Shown: piece after piece, positions 42,207-51,085 of the stretch | Numbering within the stretch: the stretch's first letter is position 1 | Layout of the letters: every line of letters starts with the position of its first letter | Notes under the pieces: model-generated | The model's input: the letters and a program-made list of their open reading frames with translations, nothing else | Database searches by the model: none | Told to the model about the DNA's origin: nothing | Source of the DNA: Pelodictyon phaeoclathratiforme BU-1 | Lineage (GTDB): Bacteria > Bacteroidota > Chlorobiia > Chlorobiales > Chlorobiaceae | Reading direction: 5' to 3' | NCBI RefSeq assembly: GCF_000020645.1 | Contig: NC_011060.1 | Coordinates: forward strand, 990,501 to 1,054,500 | Length of the DNA: 64,000 nt | Program-made: the position numbers and the translations under genes

Positions 42207-42587
42207 TTATCCACAGTCATCGTCGTCCATCAGTTTGAGCTTCTTGCAACCGCACTCCCACCCGTTTTTACAGGCTTCTCTGTACCAGGCTTTTGCCGTC
42301 GGTTTGTCCTGTTGCACTCCGCGACCCTCTTCGTACATCTCGCCGAGGTTAAACTGGGCCTCTGCATATCCCTGCTCGGCAGCCAGACGATACCATTTGA
42401 CAGCCTCTCGATCATCCTGATTGATTCCCAGGCCGATTTCATAGAAAACTCCGAGTTTATTCTGGGCTTGAGCGTTACCCTGTTCAGCCTTGAGCTGTGT
42501 CTCTTCAATTTTTTCCCGTGAGTCAGCGATTGCTGTTCCGAAGAAAAGCATCAGGCAGAAAAAGAAGGTAACTGATTTTTTCATCAT
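42207..42587 (-). CDS. Sel1-repeat secreted protein
   Basis: 126 residues with a signal peptide (MMKKSVTFFFCLMLFFGTAIA) and two to three Sel1-like repeats (AQAQNKLGVFYEIGLGINQD, AEAQFNLGEMYEEGRGVQQD, AKAWYREACKNGW). A periplasmic protein-interaction scaffold; partner unknown. Ends in an acidic, Cys-containing tail. It lies between ppk2 and hisF and is convergent with ppk2. Confidence 0.88.
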   Translation of the reverse strand: MMKKSVTFFFCLMLFFGTAIADSREKIEETQLKAEQGNAQAQNKLGVFYEIGLGINQDDREAVKWYRLAAEQGYAEAQFNLGEMYEEGRGVQQDKPTAKAWYREACKNGWECGCKKLKLMDDDDCG

Positions 42588-42608
42588 GGGTCGGCCACTA
42601 TTGGGTTG

Positions 42609-43364
42609 TCAGATTCTGACCGTGATGCCTCTTTGCCGCAAGTACTCTTTGGCTTCACGGATTGAGTGCTGGCGGAAGTGGAAGATTGATGCTGCAAGCG
42701 CTGCGTCAGCATGGCCTTTGGTAAAACCGTCATAGAGGTGTTCAAGATTGCCTGCGCCTCCGGATGCGATGACGGGAATGTGGACTGATGTTGATATTTT
42801 GGCGAGAATATCGTTGTCATATCCCTCTTTTGTACCGTCCCGATCCATACTGGTCAGCAGGATCTCTCCTGCGCCGAGTTCCTGGACTTTATGGGCCCAT
42901 TCAAGTGCTTCATAGCAGGTTGGCTTTTTGCCTGAATGGGTAAAGACCAGATAATCTTCCCCCGTTTTTTTGATGTCGATGGCAACCACAACAGCCTGGG
43001 ATCCATATCTTTCTGCAATCCGGGTAATCAGGAAGGGGTCATTGACTGCTGCGGTATTGACAGAAACCTTGTCAGCACCGTGCAGAAAAACCTCCCTGGC
43101 GCGCTCGACCGAGTTGATTCCGCCTCCGACGGTGAGAGGAATGAAGATCTCTCCGGAAACTTTCAGTACCTCTTCAAGCGTCGTTTTGCGTGACTCGAGT
43201 GATGCTGAAATATCAAGGAAGACAAGTTCATCGGCCAGTTCATTATTGTAAAAGCGTGCCTGTTCAAGGATGGAGCCTGCATCTCTCAGCCCTTCAAAGT
43301 TTATTCCCTTTACCACCCTGCCATCTCGAACATCGAGGCAGGGGATGATCCGTTTGGCTAACAT
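42609..43364 (-). CDS. hisF: Imidazole glycerol phosphate synthase subunit HisF
   Basis: 251-residue cyclase that uses ammonia from HisH to form imidazole glycerol phosphate and AICAR in histidine synthesis. The start at 43364 (MLAKRIIPCLDVRDGRVVKG) matches the family, with catalytic Asp11; the second catalytic Asp lies in LTSMDRDGTKEGYDNDIL-type context, and phosphate-binding loops VGGGI and ASGGAG are present. A longer frame to 43415 is not needed. Confidence 0.97.
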   Translation of the reverse strand: MLAKRIIPCLDVRDGRVVKGINFEGLRDAGSILEQARFYNNELADELVFLDISASLESRKTTLEEVLKVSGEIFIPLTVGGGINSVERAREVFLHGADKVSVNTAAVNDPFLITRIAERYGSQAVVVAIDIKKTGEDYLVFTHSGKKPTCYEALEWAHKVQELGAGEILLTSMDRDGTKEGYDNDILAKISTSVHIPVIASGGAGNLEHLYDGFTKGHADAALAASIFHFRQHSIREAKEYLRQRGITVRI

Positions 43365-43464
43365 TGACCTATAGAGCTGAAATTCGTTATTGAAAACCGT
43401 TCTACAAGAAATCAATAAAGTTCGAACTCTACAACAATATTATTCATCAGTCGTGGATGAGAGC

Positions 43465-44484
43465 TCATTTTTTTGATTCATCGCTGTTTTCGACAAAAAC
43501 CCGGCTCTCTTTGGGGCGTTTGCCGAGGAGCAGAATTCTTGTGGGATTGTATTTTGAGGCAATCCGTTCAACAAGTATTGGTCCGGCGATACCGAGGGCT
43601 GTACCGAGGATAAAGAGTACCCAAATCTCGGTTATGCCGATTTTGATAAATAAAATTCTGGATGCGGCTGTAAAAAAAACATGAAAAAGGTAGATGCTGT
43701 AGGAGAAGATGCCGATTTTGGCAAGAAACAGGGATTCATACTCGATAAAGAGCAGGCCAGTGCAGAACAGGGTGCCTATGATGAGTGCGTTCAGTGAACG
43801 CCTTTCTCCACCATATTGTTGACCGAAGAAAAGAAGAAAGAGGATGATGGTTGTTATGAGCACATACCCCAGAATTTTCCGGTTGTTGATCTGCACCGGG
43901 AAACGTGAGCAGTAGAGGCCGACGAGAAAATAGGGAAAGAGATAGATGGCGCCAGCAATCGAGAGCCAAGGAGTTCCGGCATTGGAGACATAGAGCAGAG
44001 CGGCTATCAGGAAAGGGAGGGCAAAGCCGGTTTTGTTCTGCAGGATTTTGAAATGTTCCAGGGGAATGATAACGAGAAAGATCAAAAAAAGCGCTTCAAT
44101 GAACCAATAGTGTGCTACAGGCATGAGGTGCAAAACACGCCAGTTCGTTATTGCTGTGTTTGTTCCAGGGGTAAGGGTCTGGACGAGGGCGAAGAGTGTG
44201 CCGACAAAAAGCATGGGAACGATCAAGCGTCGTATTTTTCCCGCCATAAATTTTTTCCAGTTCGATGAAAATGGTCTTTGCGCATAGACAAAGCCTGAAA
44301 GAAAGGTGAAGATCGGCATACGAATATAGATGAGCAGCGAATTGGCATCTTTCAGAACTCCTTCCTGTATACGAAGGCCGCTGTCAGGAGTGATTCCGAT
44401 GACATGGTAGGCGACCAGAAGAATACAGGCAAGACCTCTGAGTGTGTCGATAGTGCTGTCTCTGTTTGTCGTGAGTGTAGTCAT
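43465..44484 (-). CDS. Acyltransferase family 3 membrane protein
   Basis: 339 residues with about ten membrane helices. N-terminal signature NRDSTIDTLRGLACILLVAYHV (His on helix 1), then IFTFLSGFVYAQRPF and FSNWKKFMAGKIRRLIVPML, as in O-acetyltransferases acting on surface polysaccharides. Its start overlaps the stop of the YdjM-like gene by 4 bp. Last gene in the direction of transcription of the envelope cluster. Confidence 0.9.
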   Translation of the reverse strand: MTTLTTNRDSTIDTLRGLACILLVAYHVIGITPDSGLRIQEGVLKDANSLLIYIRMPIFTFLSGFVYAQRPFSSNWKKFMAGKIRRLIVPMLFVGTLFALVQTLTPGTNTAITNWRVLHLMPVAHYWFIEALFLIFLVIIPLEHFKILQNKTGFALPFLIAALLYVSNAGTPWLSIAGAIYLFPYFLVGLYCSRFPVQINNRKILGYVLITTIILFLLFFGQQYGGERRSLNALIIGTLFCTGLLFIEYESLFLAKIGIFSYSIYLFHVFFTAASRILFIKIGITEIWVLFILGTALGIAGPILVERIASKYNPTRILLLGKRPKESRVFVENSDESKK

Positions 44485-45005
44485 GTTATTGGGTTGTTTC
44501 TTTTGGCTCTCTTTTTTATGGCGCTTTTATACCATTCGGTGAGAGCCCATAAAATGAGGAGTAGTTCAAGAGCAAATGTCCAGTGAGTGAAATAATTTGT
44601 TTCGGCTGAAGTATCGGCTATCCAGAAAATTGCGTTATCCATGGATGGCGACATCCAGAAGATGTGGCCGGTAAGGGTATCCAGTACGATATGGATAAAT
44701 CCGTTAAGGACAAATATAAAGAAAGTGGCCTGGTTTTTGCCGCGATTACGTTGTAGTAGCAACCAAAATACGGAGATCAGTAACAGGGTTAACCAGAAAA
44801 TCGGTAAATGGGTAACGTAGGTGTGGTGATGGTTCCTGGGCTCAAAAGGGTCGATCAGGAGATAATACAGTAAATCAATATCCGGGGCAATTGCGCCAAA
44901 CAGACCCCAGAACATAAATGCCCCCGGGTTGATGGAGTCGTTGTAACATTTTCGCAACAACAACTTTGATGTAATATAGCCTGCCGGTAGATGTCCAAAA
45001 ATCAT
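44481..45005 (-). CDS. YdjM/DUF457-type membrane-bound metal-dependent hydrolase-like protein
   Basis: 174 residues from ATG 45005 (MIFGHLPAGYITSKLLLRKC). Conserved motif GAIAPDIDLLYY near residue 37, histidines in EPRNHHHTYVTH and LNGFIHIVLDTLTGHI, and four membrane helices are the pattern of the LexA-regulated YdjM-like family. Enzymatic activity is assumed from His/Asp conservation but not proven. Coupled to the acyltransferase. Confidence 0.8.
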   Translation of the reverse strand: MIFGHLPAGYITSKLLLRKCYNDSINPGAFMFWGLFGAIAPDIDLLYYLLIDPFEPRNHHHTYVTHLPIFWLTLLLISVFWLLLQRNRGKNQATFFIFVLNGFIHIVLDTLTGHIFWMSPSMDNAIFWIADTSAETNYFTHWTFALELLLILWALTEWYKSAIKKRAKRNNPIT

Positions 45006-45085
45006 TGTTCTTCCTCGACAGGGGCTTTTTTGCAAAAGATGGACAGGAAACAGGTACTATTGCATTGATAACTGACCCAGGGTAT

Positions 45086-46321
45086 TCACGTTCGAGTTCT
45101 TTGCGATACAAGTTCTTCTTCATGAAACAGAGTTGCCATTTGTTGGTTGTTGGTGTGCTGGTTGTACAGTGTGACAACTTTTTTTCGGCCTGCAACTCCA
45201 AGTTCTCGACGTAGTCGGGGGGTGGTGAGCAACTTGCGGATCTGGTTGGCAAGATCTTCTGCGTCACCCGGTGTTGCCAGCAGCCCATCTTTTTCATGTT
45301 CAATGAGTTCGGGTATTCCGGTGATTCGGGTTGAAATAACCGGAATCTCTTTTGCCATGGCTTCCATCAGCACGACAGGGACACCCTCGGCAAAGCTTGC
45401 AAGCACAAAGAGATCGGCCCGTTGATAATAGTCGCGCACTTTATCCTGTCCGAGTGCACCGGTAAAGGTTGCCGAGCCTTTCATGTTGCCTGAGTTGACA
45501 GCCTTTTCAAGTATAAGCTTGTCGGGACCATCACCAACAATGGTGAGATGAAATTCGAGTCCCTCTTTTTTCAGGAGCCCACAAGCTTCGAGCAGGATAT
45601 ATTGACCTTTTGCTGGTACCAGCCTTCCAACACAGAGGATGTTCGGTACCGGGTTCTCGGGTTCAGCTCTTGGAGTATAAAGATCAGGATCTACTCCACA
45701 GCGGACAATGTGGAGTTTATGCCACTCTTGTGGCTCACTGAGGCGCATGATCTGACTTTTGCAGTAGTGGCTGATGCAGCGGACAAAGGCAGCTTTCCGG
45801 ATTTTTTCGGGAAGCATGGCGGAATCAACGGTATAAAAGATATCAGGGCCATGTACGGAGATGCTGTAGCTTATTCCTCCATAGGTTTTCATCAGTATTG
45901 CTACAATGGCGGTGGGGTTTGCAAAATGTTCGTGAATGTGGGTAACGCCATTTTGGTGAAGCCACTGCAGGAGAATGCCCGCTTCAGCAAAATAGGCCGC
46001 CGCCTTCAGCGGACTTTTTGGTCCAGTGGTCAGCAGTCGTAACCCCGATGCGGCCATGCGCAGGTATCCCGTCGGGTTTTTCTTTATGCAGTGCAGATGA
46101 GCGGCAAGCATTTGGGGTAATGGCATGGAAAGTACCATGAGGGTACGACCAGCCTCCTGTTGTTCATCCGGAGTCATGACGTCAAGGTTCGATGGCTTCC
46201 GGATTGATGCCGTGTGGACACTCATTCCGGCTTTTCGGAGCGACTCAATCTCTCTATAAATAAAGGTGTGAGAAATTGCAGGATACTCACTGCAAAGATA
46301 GGCTATCGCTCTTGTTGTCAT
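45086..46321 (-). CDS. Glycosyltransferase family 4
   Basis: 411 residues with the GT-B fold. N-terminal domain opens AYLCSEYPAISHTFIYREIE, the C-terminal nucleotide-sugar domain has NILCVGRLVPAKGQYILLEA and the acceptor-site motif FVLASFAEGVPVVLMEAMAK with the E-x7-E pair. Closest in style to the colanic acid glycosyltransferase WcaL/AmsK group. Cytoplasmic, adds a sugar to the lipid-linked repeat unit. Confidence 0.92.
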   Translation of the reverse strand: MTTRAIAYLCSEYPAISHTFIYREIESLRKAGMSVHTASIRKPSNLDVMTPDEQQEAGRTLMVLSMPLPQMLAAHLHCIKKNPTGYLRMAASGLRLLTTGPKSPLKAAAYFAEAGILLQWLHQNGVTHIHEHFANPTAIVAILMKTYGGISYSISVHGPDIFYTVDSAMLPEKIRKAAFVRCISHYCKSQIMRLSEPQEWHKLHIVRCGVDPDLYTPRAEPENPVPNILCVGRLVPAKGQYILLEACGLLKKEGLEFHLTIVGDGPDKLILEKAVNSGNMKGSATFTGALGQDKVRDYYQRADLFVLASFAEGVPVVLMEAMAKEIPVISTRITGIPELIEHEKDGLLATPGDAEDLANQIRKLLTTPRLRRELGVAGRKKVVTLYNQHTNNQQMATLFHEEELVSQRTRT

Positions 46322-46425
46322 GTGGCTTGTATTGAAAAGTCCTTGTTATAAAGGTAATTACGCCTATTTTTAAATGGCTTGACGGTTAAAAAGTGCTCTT
46401 CTTTCCAAAACAAGTTCTTGTCATT

Positions 46426-47523
46426 TTAATGAAGGGATTCTGTTTTTTTTTGACGAGAGAGAATGGTCAACGCCTGGCTGAATTTGTTGGTCAGTGATTT
46501 GTGTGAAAGGCAGGTCAGAAGACATAATTTGTCGCACTTGATGGTAGCTTCACGGATTTTTTTTGCCTCGGCTCCTCTCCAGATCTCTTTCGCAGACTGC
46601 GTTGTGGTATTGCCGATGGAGGGAAAGTGGAAACATAATTTGACATCGCCATCAGGACGGATATAAAACTCCTGCAGGCCTATTCTGCATGGCATGTATT
46701 CAGGAGAGGCTGTTTTTTCCTGAAAGCTTGCTGTTACGAGTCGAAGAACTTCCTCGCTGTTCATGATCGGTGCCCCTGCGCGTTTCATGGCGATTAATTT
46801 TTCCATCGAACGGTCAAGTTCAGGCCAATCTTTCTCTTCAATCCACAGTTCATCATACGTTTCACGAGTCCATCTTCCGAGAGGCTGAAAATTGACTGCG
46901 GTTGCTCCAATATTCATAGCCCACTGGACAATTTCCGGGAGCGATCGGAAGTTCAGCGACATGATCGTCGGTTTTATGATAATCGGAAAGGTGACGTTTT
47001 GTTTCGCCTGTTCCTGTTGCAACAGGGAGATCCCTTTCGTGATTTTGTTAAACAGGCCATTCATGCCTCTGATATAGTCATGAATTTCAGGGGTATGAGA
47101 GTCACAGGAAATATTAAGGTTGAATGGTCTTGCGGCGACAATGTTCGCGGCATTTTTTTCATTCAGTAATGCTCCGTTTGTTGTAACTCCGGCATGAATA
47201 TCATGATCTCTGCAAAAAATGAGCAGATCAATAAACCCTTTTTTTATAAACGGCTCACCTCCGCTGAAATTGACCGCAAACGAGCCTGTAAATTCTTTTA
47301 TGCTCAGAAGGCTTTTTTTCCACTCTTCAATAGTGAGTTCCGGGATGTATTCTGCCTGTCGCCAGTATTCGCAGTGACGACATTTGCAGTTGCATCGCTC
47401 ATTGACCAGTGCGTGAAATGTTATGGGCCTTGTTACATCGATGTTTGTTTTAAGATAGAGGGCTTCAGCAATGGCGTTGCGCGTATGGCTGAGTCCCAGA
47501 GTCAGCAATTCGGTGACATTCAT
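46426..47523 (-). CDS. Radical SAM/SPASM protein in polysaccharide locus
   Basis: 365 residues. The SAM cluster motif is CNCKCRHC near residue 43 (Cys-x3-Cys-x2-Cys), with NFSGGEPFIKKGFIDLL and TTNGALLNEKNA following; the C-terminal cysteines (MPCRIGLQEFYIRPDGDVKL, CFHFPSIG, KCDKLCLLTC) suggest an extra SPASM-like cluster. In polysaccharide loci such enzymes may modify a sugar or a peptide; the substrate here is unknown. Confidence 0.88.
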   Translation of the reverse strand: MNVTELLTLGLSHTRNAIAEALYLKTNIDVTRPITFHALVNERCNCKCRHCEYWRQAEYIPELTIEEWKKSLLSIKEFTGSFAVNFSGGEPFIKKGFIDLLIFCRDHDIHAGVTTNGALLNEKNAANIVAARPFNLNISCDSHTPEIHDYIRGMNGLFNKITKGISLLQQEQAKQNVTFPIIIKPTIMSLNFRSLPEIVQWAMNIGATAVNFQPLGRWTRETYDELWIEEKDWPELDRSMEKLIAMKRAGAPIMNSEEVLRLVTASFQEKTASPEYMPCRIGLQEFYIRPDGDVKLCFHFPSIGNTTTQSAKEIWRGAEAKKIREATIKCDKLCLLTCLSHKSLTNKFSQALTILSRQKKTESLH

Positions 47524-47560
47524 CGTATTATTTTCGTTTTCTATCGTTAAAGCATTTCAC

Positions 47561-47941
47561 CTACAGTGGCATTTTTATTGTCGATTCATTTTCATAGTGT
47601 TTTTTCAATCGTACGAGGAGTCCTGCGGTCATTCCTGCTATGACACCGACGTTATTGGCAAAGGCGTCGAGATATTCGAAGGGCCATCCGCTTATAATAC
47701 TGTGCATGGACTCAAACAGAAAGCTTAATGGTGCGATGGCAAGCGATATCAGAAACGCTGTTTTTCGTTTGCGGAATATGAGCAGGGGAAGGAATGAGAG
47801 AATACCGTAAATAAGGATGTGGATAATAAGATCGATTTTGAGGACATGGAAAATAGCTGTCATAGTCAGGAAACTGCCAGCAAAGACCATAGCAATGATG
47901 ATGATCCAGAATCTTAAGAGTTTCGCTTGGTATGGCTGCAT
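47561..47941 (-). CDS. VanZ-like membrane protein
   Basis: 126 residues with four helices: RFWIIIIAMVFAGSFLTMTA, DLIIHILIYGILSFLPLLIF, TAFLISLAIAPLSFLFESMH and NNVGVIAGMTAGLLVRL. The D-x-x-x-H on helix 2, the FE pair and the DAFANNVGV motif match the VanZ-like family found in many exopolysaccharide loci. Function unknown. Confidence 0.8.
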   Translation of the reverse strand: MQPYQAKLLRFWIIIIAMVFAGSFLTMTAIFHVLKIDLIIHILIYGILSFLPLLIFRKRKTAFLISLAIAPLSFLFESMHSIISGWPFEYLDAFANNVGVIAGMTAGLLVRLKKHYENESTIKMPL

Positions 47942-47996
47942 CGTTGGTCGCCGTTTGAAAGTTGGGATGTTATCTTTTTATTCATTGTCGTGGAGA

Positions 47997-49409
47997 TCAG
48001 GATGATCCCGCAATAAACCGGGTGAGTGGCGTGATCGTTTCCTCACTGTGCTGCAGTTCTTCGGCTTCTGAACCATCGTGCAGTGTCAGGGTATTTTTCA
48101 GAGCCATTCCGGTCAAACCACCGCTGAAAAGCATGTAAATTGGATTGATCATGGCGTTGAGCAGGTTGTCAATCATGGTGAGGGCAAGAAATACGGCCAT
48201 TACTGCCGGGCCTGCAACCTCTTTTTTGTTCCACTGTTCGGGTTTAACCCTCAATACAAACAAAACAACGGGAAGTTGAATACTGATAACCATCATAAGC
48301 AGGCCGTAGATACCGTTCTGTCCAAGTGTAATGATCCACAGACCATCGGTGACGCTGAGATCCTTTCCTTTCTCATTGTAGACTCGTGATCTTCCATATC
48401 CTCCCCATCCAAAAATGGTGCCCTGAAGTGCCTTGTCGATCAGAATGGTTTCATTGTCGAAGCGAAATTGCAGTGACTGAGCCCGGACAGCACTGAATTT
48501 TTCTGCTACAAAGTTTGAGAAATTCCTGCCATCCCATATTCCTGTGACTCTTGTGGCGATATAGAGATGTGGAGGAAGCAGAAGAATCAGTACAAGAATG
48601 ATCTTTTTTATCCTGTTTGACAAATAGAGTACAAAAACACCGATAAGAAGGAGCACAATGGCGCCCTGAGACTGCATCATGATGAAGGTAAACATCAGCA
48701 TAAGAAGCACATACTCTGTACGTACCCTCATAATTTTCGCAGGCATATTCTTTGAGTAATATAGCCAACTTCCAAGAAAAATCGCAAGCATCATCCACAT
48801 TGAGGTCATAAGGCCATGCTCCATGTAGACCATTGGTCGAAACCCTCCTCCTTCCCGGAGTGTCTGGAGGAACTCGTGCTGGTGAAAGCCATAGGTCAGG
48901 CGGTGCAACTGTGGGCTCATGATCATCTCAAACCAACTGAATGGAATGTAGATGATTCCTCCAAGCACAACGGCAAAGGAGAGGATTTTTAGTGCAGCGG
49001 TATCAGTAAAATAAATTCTGCCGATGTAGTAGGGCAAACCCCATCGTATCGTCTGGTAAAGGCATTGTGAGAGGCCGTCATAAGGGCCAAGATCATTGAA
49101 AAGTGAGGAGAAAAAGGGGGCTGTACACCAGAGCAACATAGGGATGTCGACGGCACTGAACTGGAATGTTGCAAACCGTTCACTATCGAAAATTTTGATA
49201 CTTGCAAGAATACCGATAGCGATGACGGTCGTTTTTGTGTGGTGAAGAAGAAAAATATTGTATTCAGCACAGGGGAGAAACATCCATCCGGAAACGTAAG
49301 CGATTACCACAGCCTGCCGATGTTCAAATTTTTTAAAAAGGAACATGACAAAGAAGGGCATGCTGAAGAGGGTAACCGGTACCAAGATATTTCCAGGTGC
49401 ACCACCCAT
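47997..49409 (-). CDS. O-antigen ligase/Wzy-like polymerase
   Basis: 470 residues with about eleven membrane helices and a large central periplasmic loop that includes FRPMVYMEHGLMTSMWMMLA, and later GWGGYGRSRVYNEKGKDLSV. The family joins or polymerises lipid-linked repeat units on the periplasmic side. Start at 49409 (MGGAPGNILVPVTLF). It sits between the flippase/GT genes and VanZ in one minus-strand run. Confidence 0.82.
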   Translation of the reverse strand: MGGAPGNILVPVTLFSMPFFVMFLFKKFEHRQAVVIAYVSGWMFLPCAEYNIFLLHHTKTTVIAIGILASIKIFDSERFATFQFSAVDIPMLLWCTAPFFSSLFNDLGPYDGLSQCLYQTIRWGLPYYIGRIYFTDTAALKILSFAVVLGGIIYIPFSWFEMIMSPQLHRLTYGFHQHEFLQTLREGGGFRPMVYMEHGLMTSMWMMLAIFLGSWLYYSKNMPAKIMRVRTEYVLLMLMFTFIMMQSQGAIVLLLIGVFVLYLSNRIKKIILVLILLLPPHLYIATRVTGIWDGRNFSNFVAEKFSAVRAQSLQFRFDNETILIDKALQGTIFGWGGYGRSRVYNEKGKDLSVTDGLWIITLGQNGIYGLLMMVISIQLPVVLFVLRVKPEQWNKKEVAGPAVMAVFLALTMIDNLLNAMINPIYMLFSGGLTGMALKNTLTLHDGSEAEELQHSEETITPLTRFIAGSS

Positions 49410-49420
49410 AACTTGTTTTT

Positions 49421-49930
49421 TTAAAGAATTTTTGCCGGTACCCCTATAGCTGTTGCTCCGGCGGGTACATCATGAAGGACGACGGCATTTGCTCCGATAC
49501 GGGCATGTGCTCCGATTCGGATGTTACCGATAATTTTTGCTCCGGCGCCGATATCGACATGTCCCTCTATGACCGGAAGGCCAGGTTTCAGCCCAGCGCC
49601 GATGGTGACCTGTTGGAAGATCAGGCAATTAGGCCCGATCTCAGCTTCGGGGTGGATGACGATGCCGTTTGGATGGGGCATCATGAGTCCGCCTCCGATT
49701 CTGGAGTCGAGTGGAATATCCGCTCCGCTGACTGCACTCCAGAACCGGTGAAGCAGCACAAGAAAAGGGGCTGTAATCATGCTAACGGGCCCACCTTTCA
49801 TTTTGACCCGTTGATAGCTGCGAATTGTCGACAATAAGTACTTTGCAGGCTCGTAACGTCCGGGAACCGCTTTTTCCCTTTGCCAGTCTGGTTCGGTTGC
49901 TGAAATCAACATTATGTGCTCCTCTTCCAT
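49421..49930 (-). CDS. Serine acetyltransferase-like hexapeptide protein
   Basis: 169 residues. C-terminal left-handed beta-helix repeats (IDSRIGGGLMMPHPNGIVIH, EAEIGPNCLIFQQVTIG, HVDIGAGAKIIGNIRIGAHA, RIGANAVVLHDVPAGATAIG) with the catalytic histidine context of SAT/CysE-like enzymes. In this setting it probably O-acetylates a polysaccharide sugar rather than serine. Overlaps the next upstream glycosyltransferase by 19 bp. Confidence 0.88.
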   Translation of the reverse strand: MEEEHIMLISATEPDWQREKAVPGRYEPAKYLLSTIRSYQRVKMKGGPVSMITAPFLVLLHRFWSAVSGADIPLDSRIGGGLMMPHPNGIVIHPEAEIGPNCLIFQQVTIGAGLKPGLPVIEGHVDIGAGAKIIGNIRIGAHARIGANAVVLHDVPAGATAIGVPAKIL

Positions 49931-51060
49931 AGATTGGGATAGCGTTTTTCAAGTAAAAGGGCGCGTTGTTCGGCTACGTTTTGCCATGTGAATTTTTGTG
50001 ACCTCACCCTGGCCTGTTCACCGAGAATCGCTCTTTTTTGAGGATTTTCAGCAAGATCGGTAATTGCTTCAGCCCAGGCATCAATATTCATGTCGGGAAG
50101 CACTATCCCGTTGATGTTATTCTGAACAATCGCTCCTCCTCCCATTTCGGTAACAATCGGTGGAATTCCATGTGCCATCGCTTCATAGGTTACCATAGGC
50201 CCACCCTCTTCAAGACTTGGAAAGACAAAGACATCAGCCTGGGCATATACCAGACCGATATTCTTTGTGTAGGCGATATGGCGAATATTGTTTCTTGTCA
50301 GCTCTTTTGCCATGAGTGTCTGAATCTCTTGATCAATTCCGCCACACAGGAGTAACTCGCCATCAATGTCAGCCTTTTTCCATGCTTCAAGAAGCAGAGG
50401 AATACCTTTCCGTATGCAGAGGGTTCCTGTAAACAGAAAGACCGGTTTCGGGTTTTTCGGTCGTGGGGCAGCAGCAGAGGGGAATCGTTCCGGGGACCAT
50501 CCGTAACTGCTTGAGAGCAATTTATGTTCGGGGATGTTGTTTTCAAGCATGGAGGCTCTTACCATCGGGCTCGGACAAAATATGGCATCAGCAATGGCAA
50601 GTTTACGGTTTTCCTCTTCTATCTGTTCGTCACTGATCGAACCGGCAAGGTTGATTCCGAAATGCTCACCAGCTTTTTCAACTATTCTTCGTGATGTTGA
50701 ACGGTGACAGTTAATTCTTTCAACAATAATTTTAGTCCCTCTTTTATGGAAACGCTCAAAAATATCAAGTGACAGTCCAGCCCATAAATAGACCGGAGAG
50801 GATAATTTTTCGGTTTTGAAGAACAATTGTTCAACGATAACTCTTGGTTGCTCTTTTGATCCAATCTTGTAAACCAGCGCTTTTTTCAATCCACTCATAG
50901 CTGGTTTAAGCCAGGGATAAACAAGTAGTTCATCGGCACTTGGAACGCTTAACGTAGCGTTTCTCCCGGATTCATTCCAGTATCTGCATAAGGAGAGTGG
51001 AACATGACTGTTGCCGAGATTTGATGCATGGTAGCCGAACAGTACTGGTAAGCAGGCCAT
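49912..51060 (-). CDS. Glycosyltransferase family 4
   Basis: 382 residues. GT-B C-terminal motifs are clear: VFLFTGTLCIRKGIPLLLEA, then VFVFPSLEEGGPMVTYEAMA with the E-x7-E catalytic/binding pair and HGIPPIVTEMGGG. The N-terminal acceptor domain begins VLFGYHASNLGNSHVPLSLC. Cytoplasmic sugar addition to the repeat unit. Confidence 0.9.
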   Translation of the reverse strand: MACLPVLFGYHASNLGNSHVPLSLCRYWNESGRNATLSVPSADELLVYPWLKPAMSGLKKALVYKIGSKEQPRVIVEQLFFKTEKLSSPVYLWAGLSLDIFERFHKRGTKIIVERINCHRSTSRRIVEKAGEHFGINLAGSISDEQIEEENRKLAIADAIFCPSPMVRASMLENNIPEHKLLSSSYGWSPERFPSAAAPRPKNPKPVFLFTGTLCIRKGIPLLLEAWKKADIDGELLLCGGIDQEIQTLMAKELTRNNIRHIAYTKNIGLVYAQADVFVFPSLEEGGPMVTYEAMAHGIPPIVTEMGGGAIVQNNINGIVLPDMNIDAWAEAITDLAENPQKRAILGEQARVRSQKFTWQNVAEQRALLLEKRYPNLWKRST

Positions 51061-51085
51061 GAAGAGGTCTCCCAGGTTATGATGA

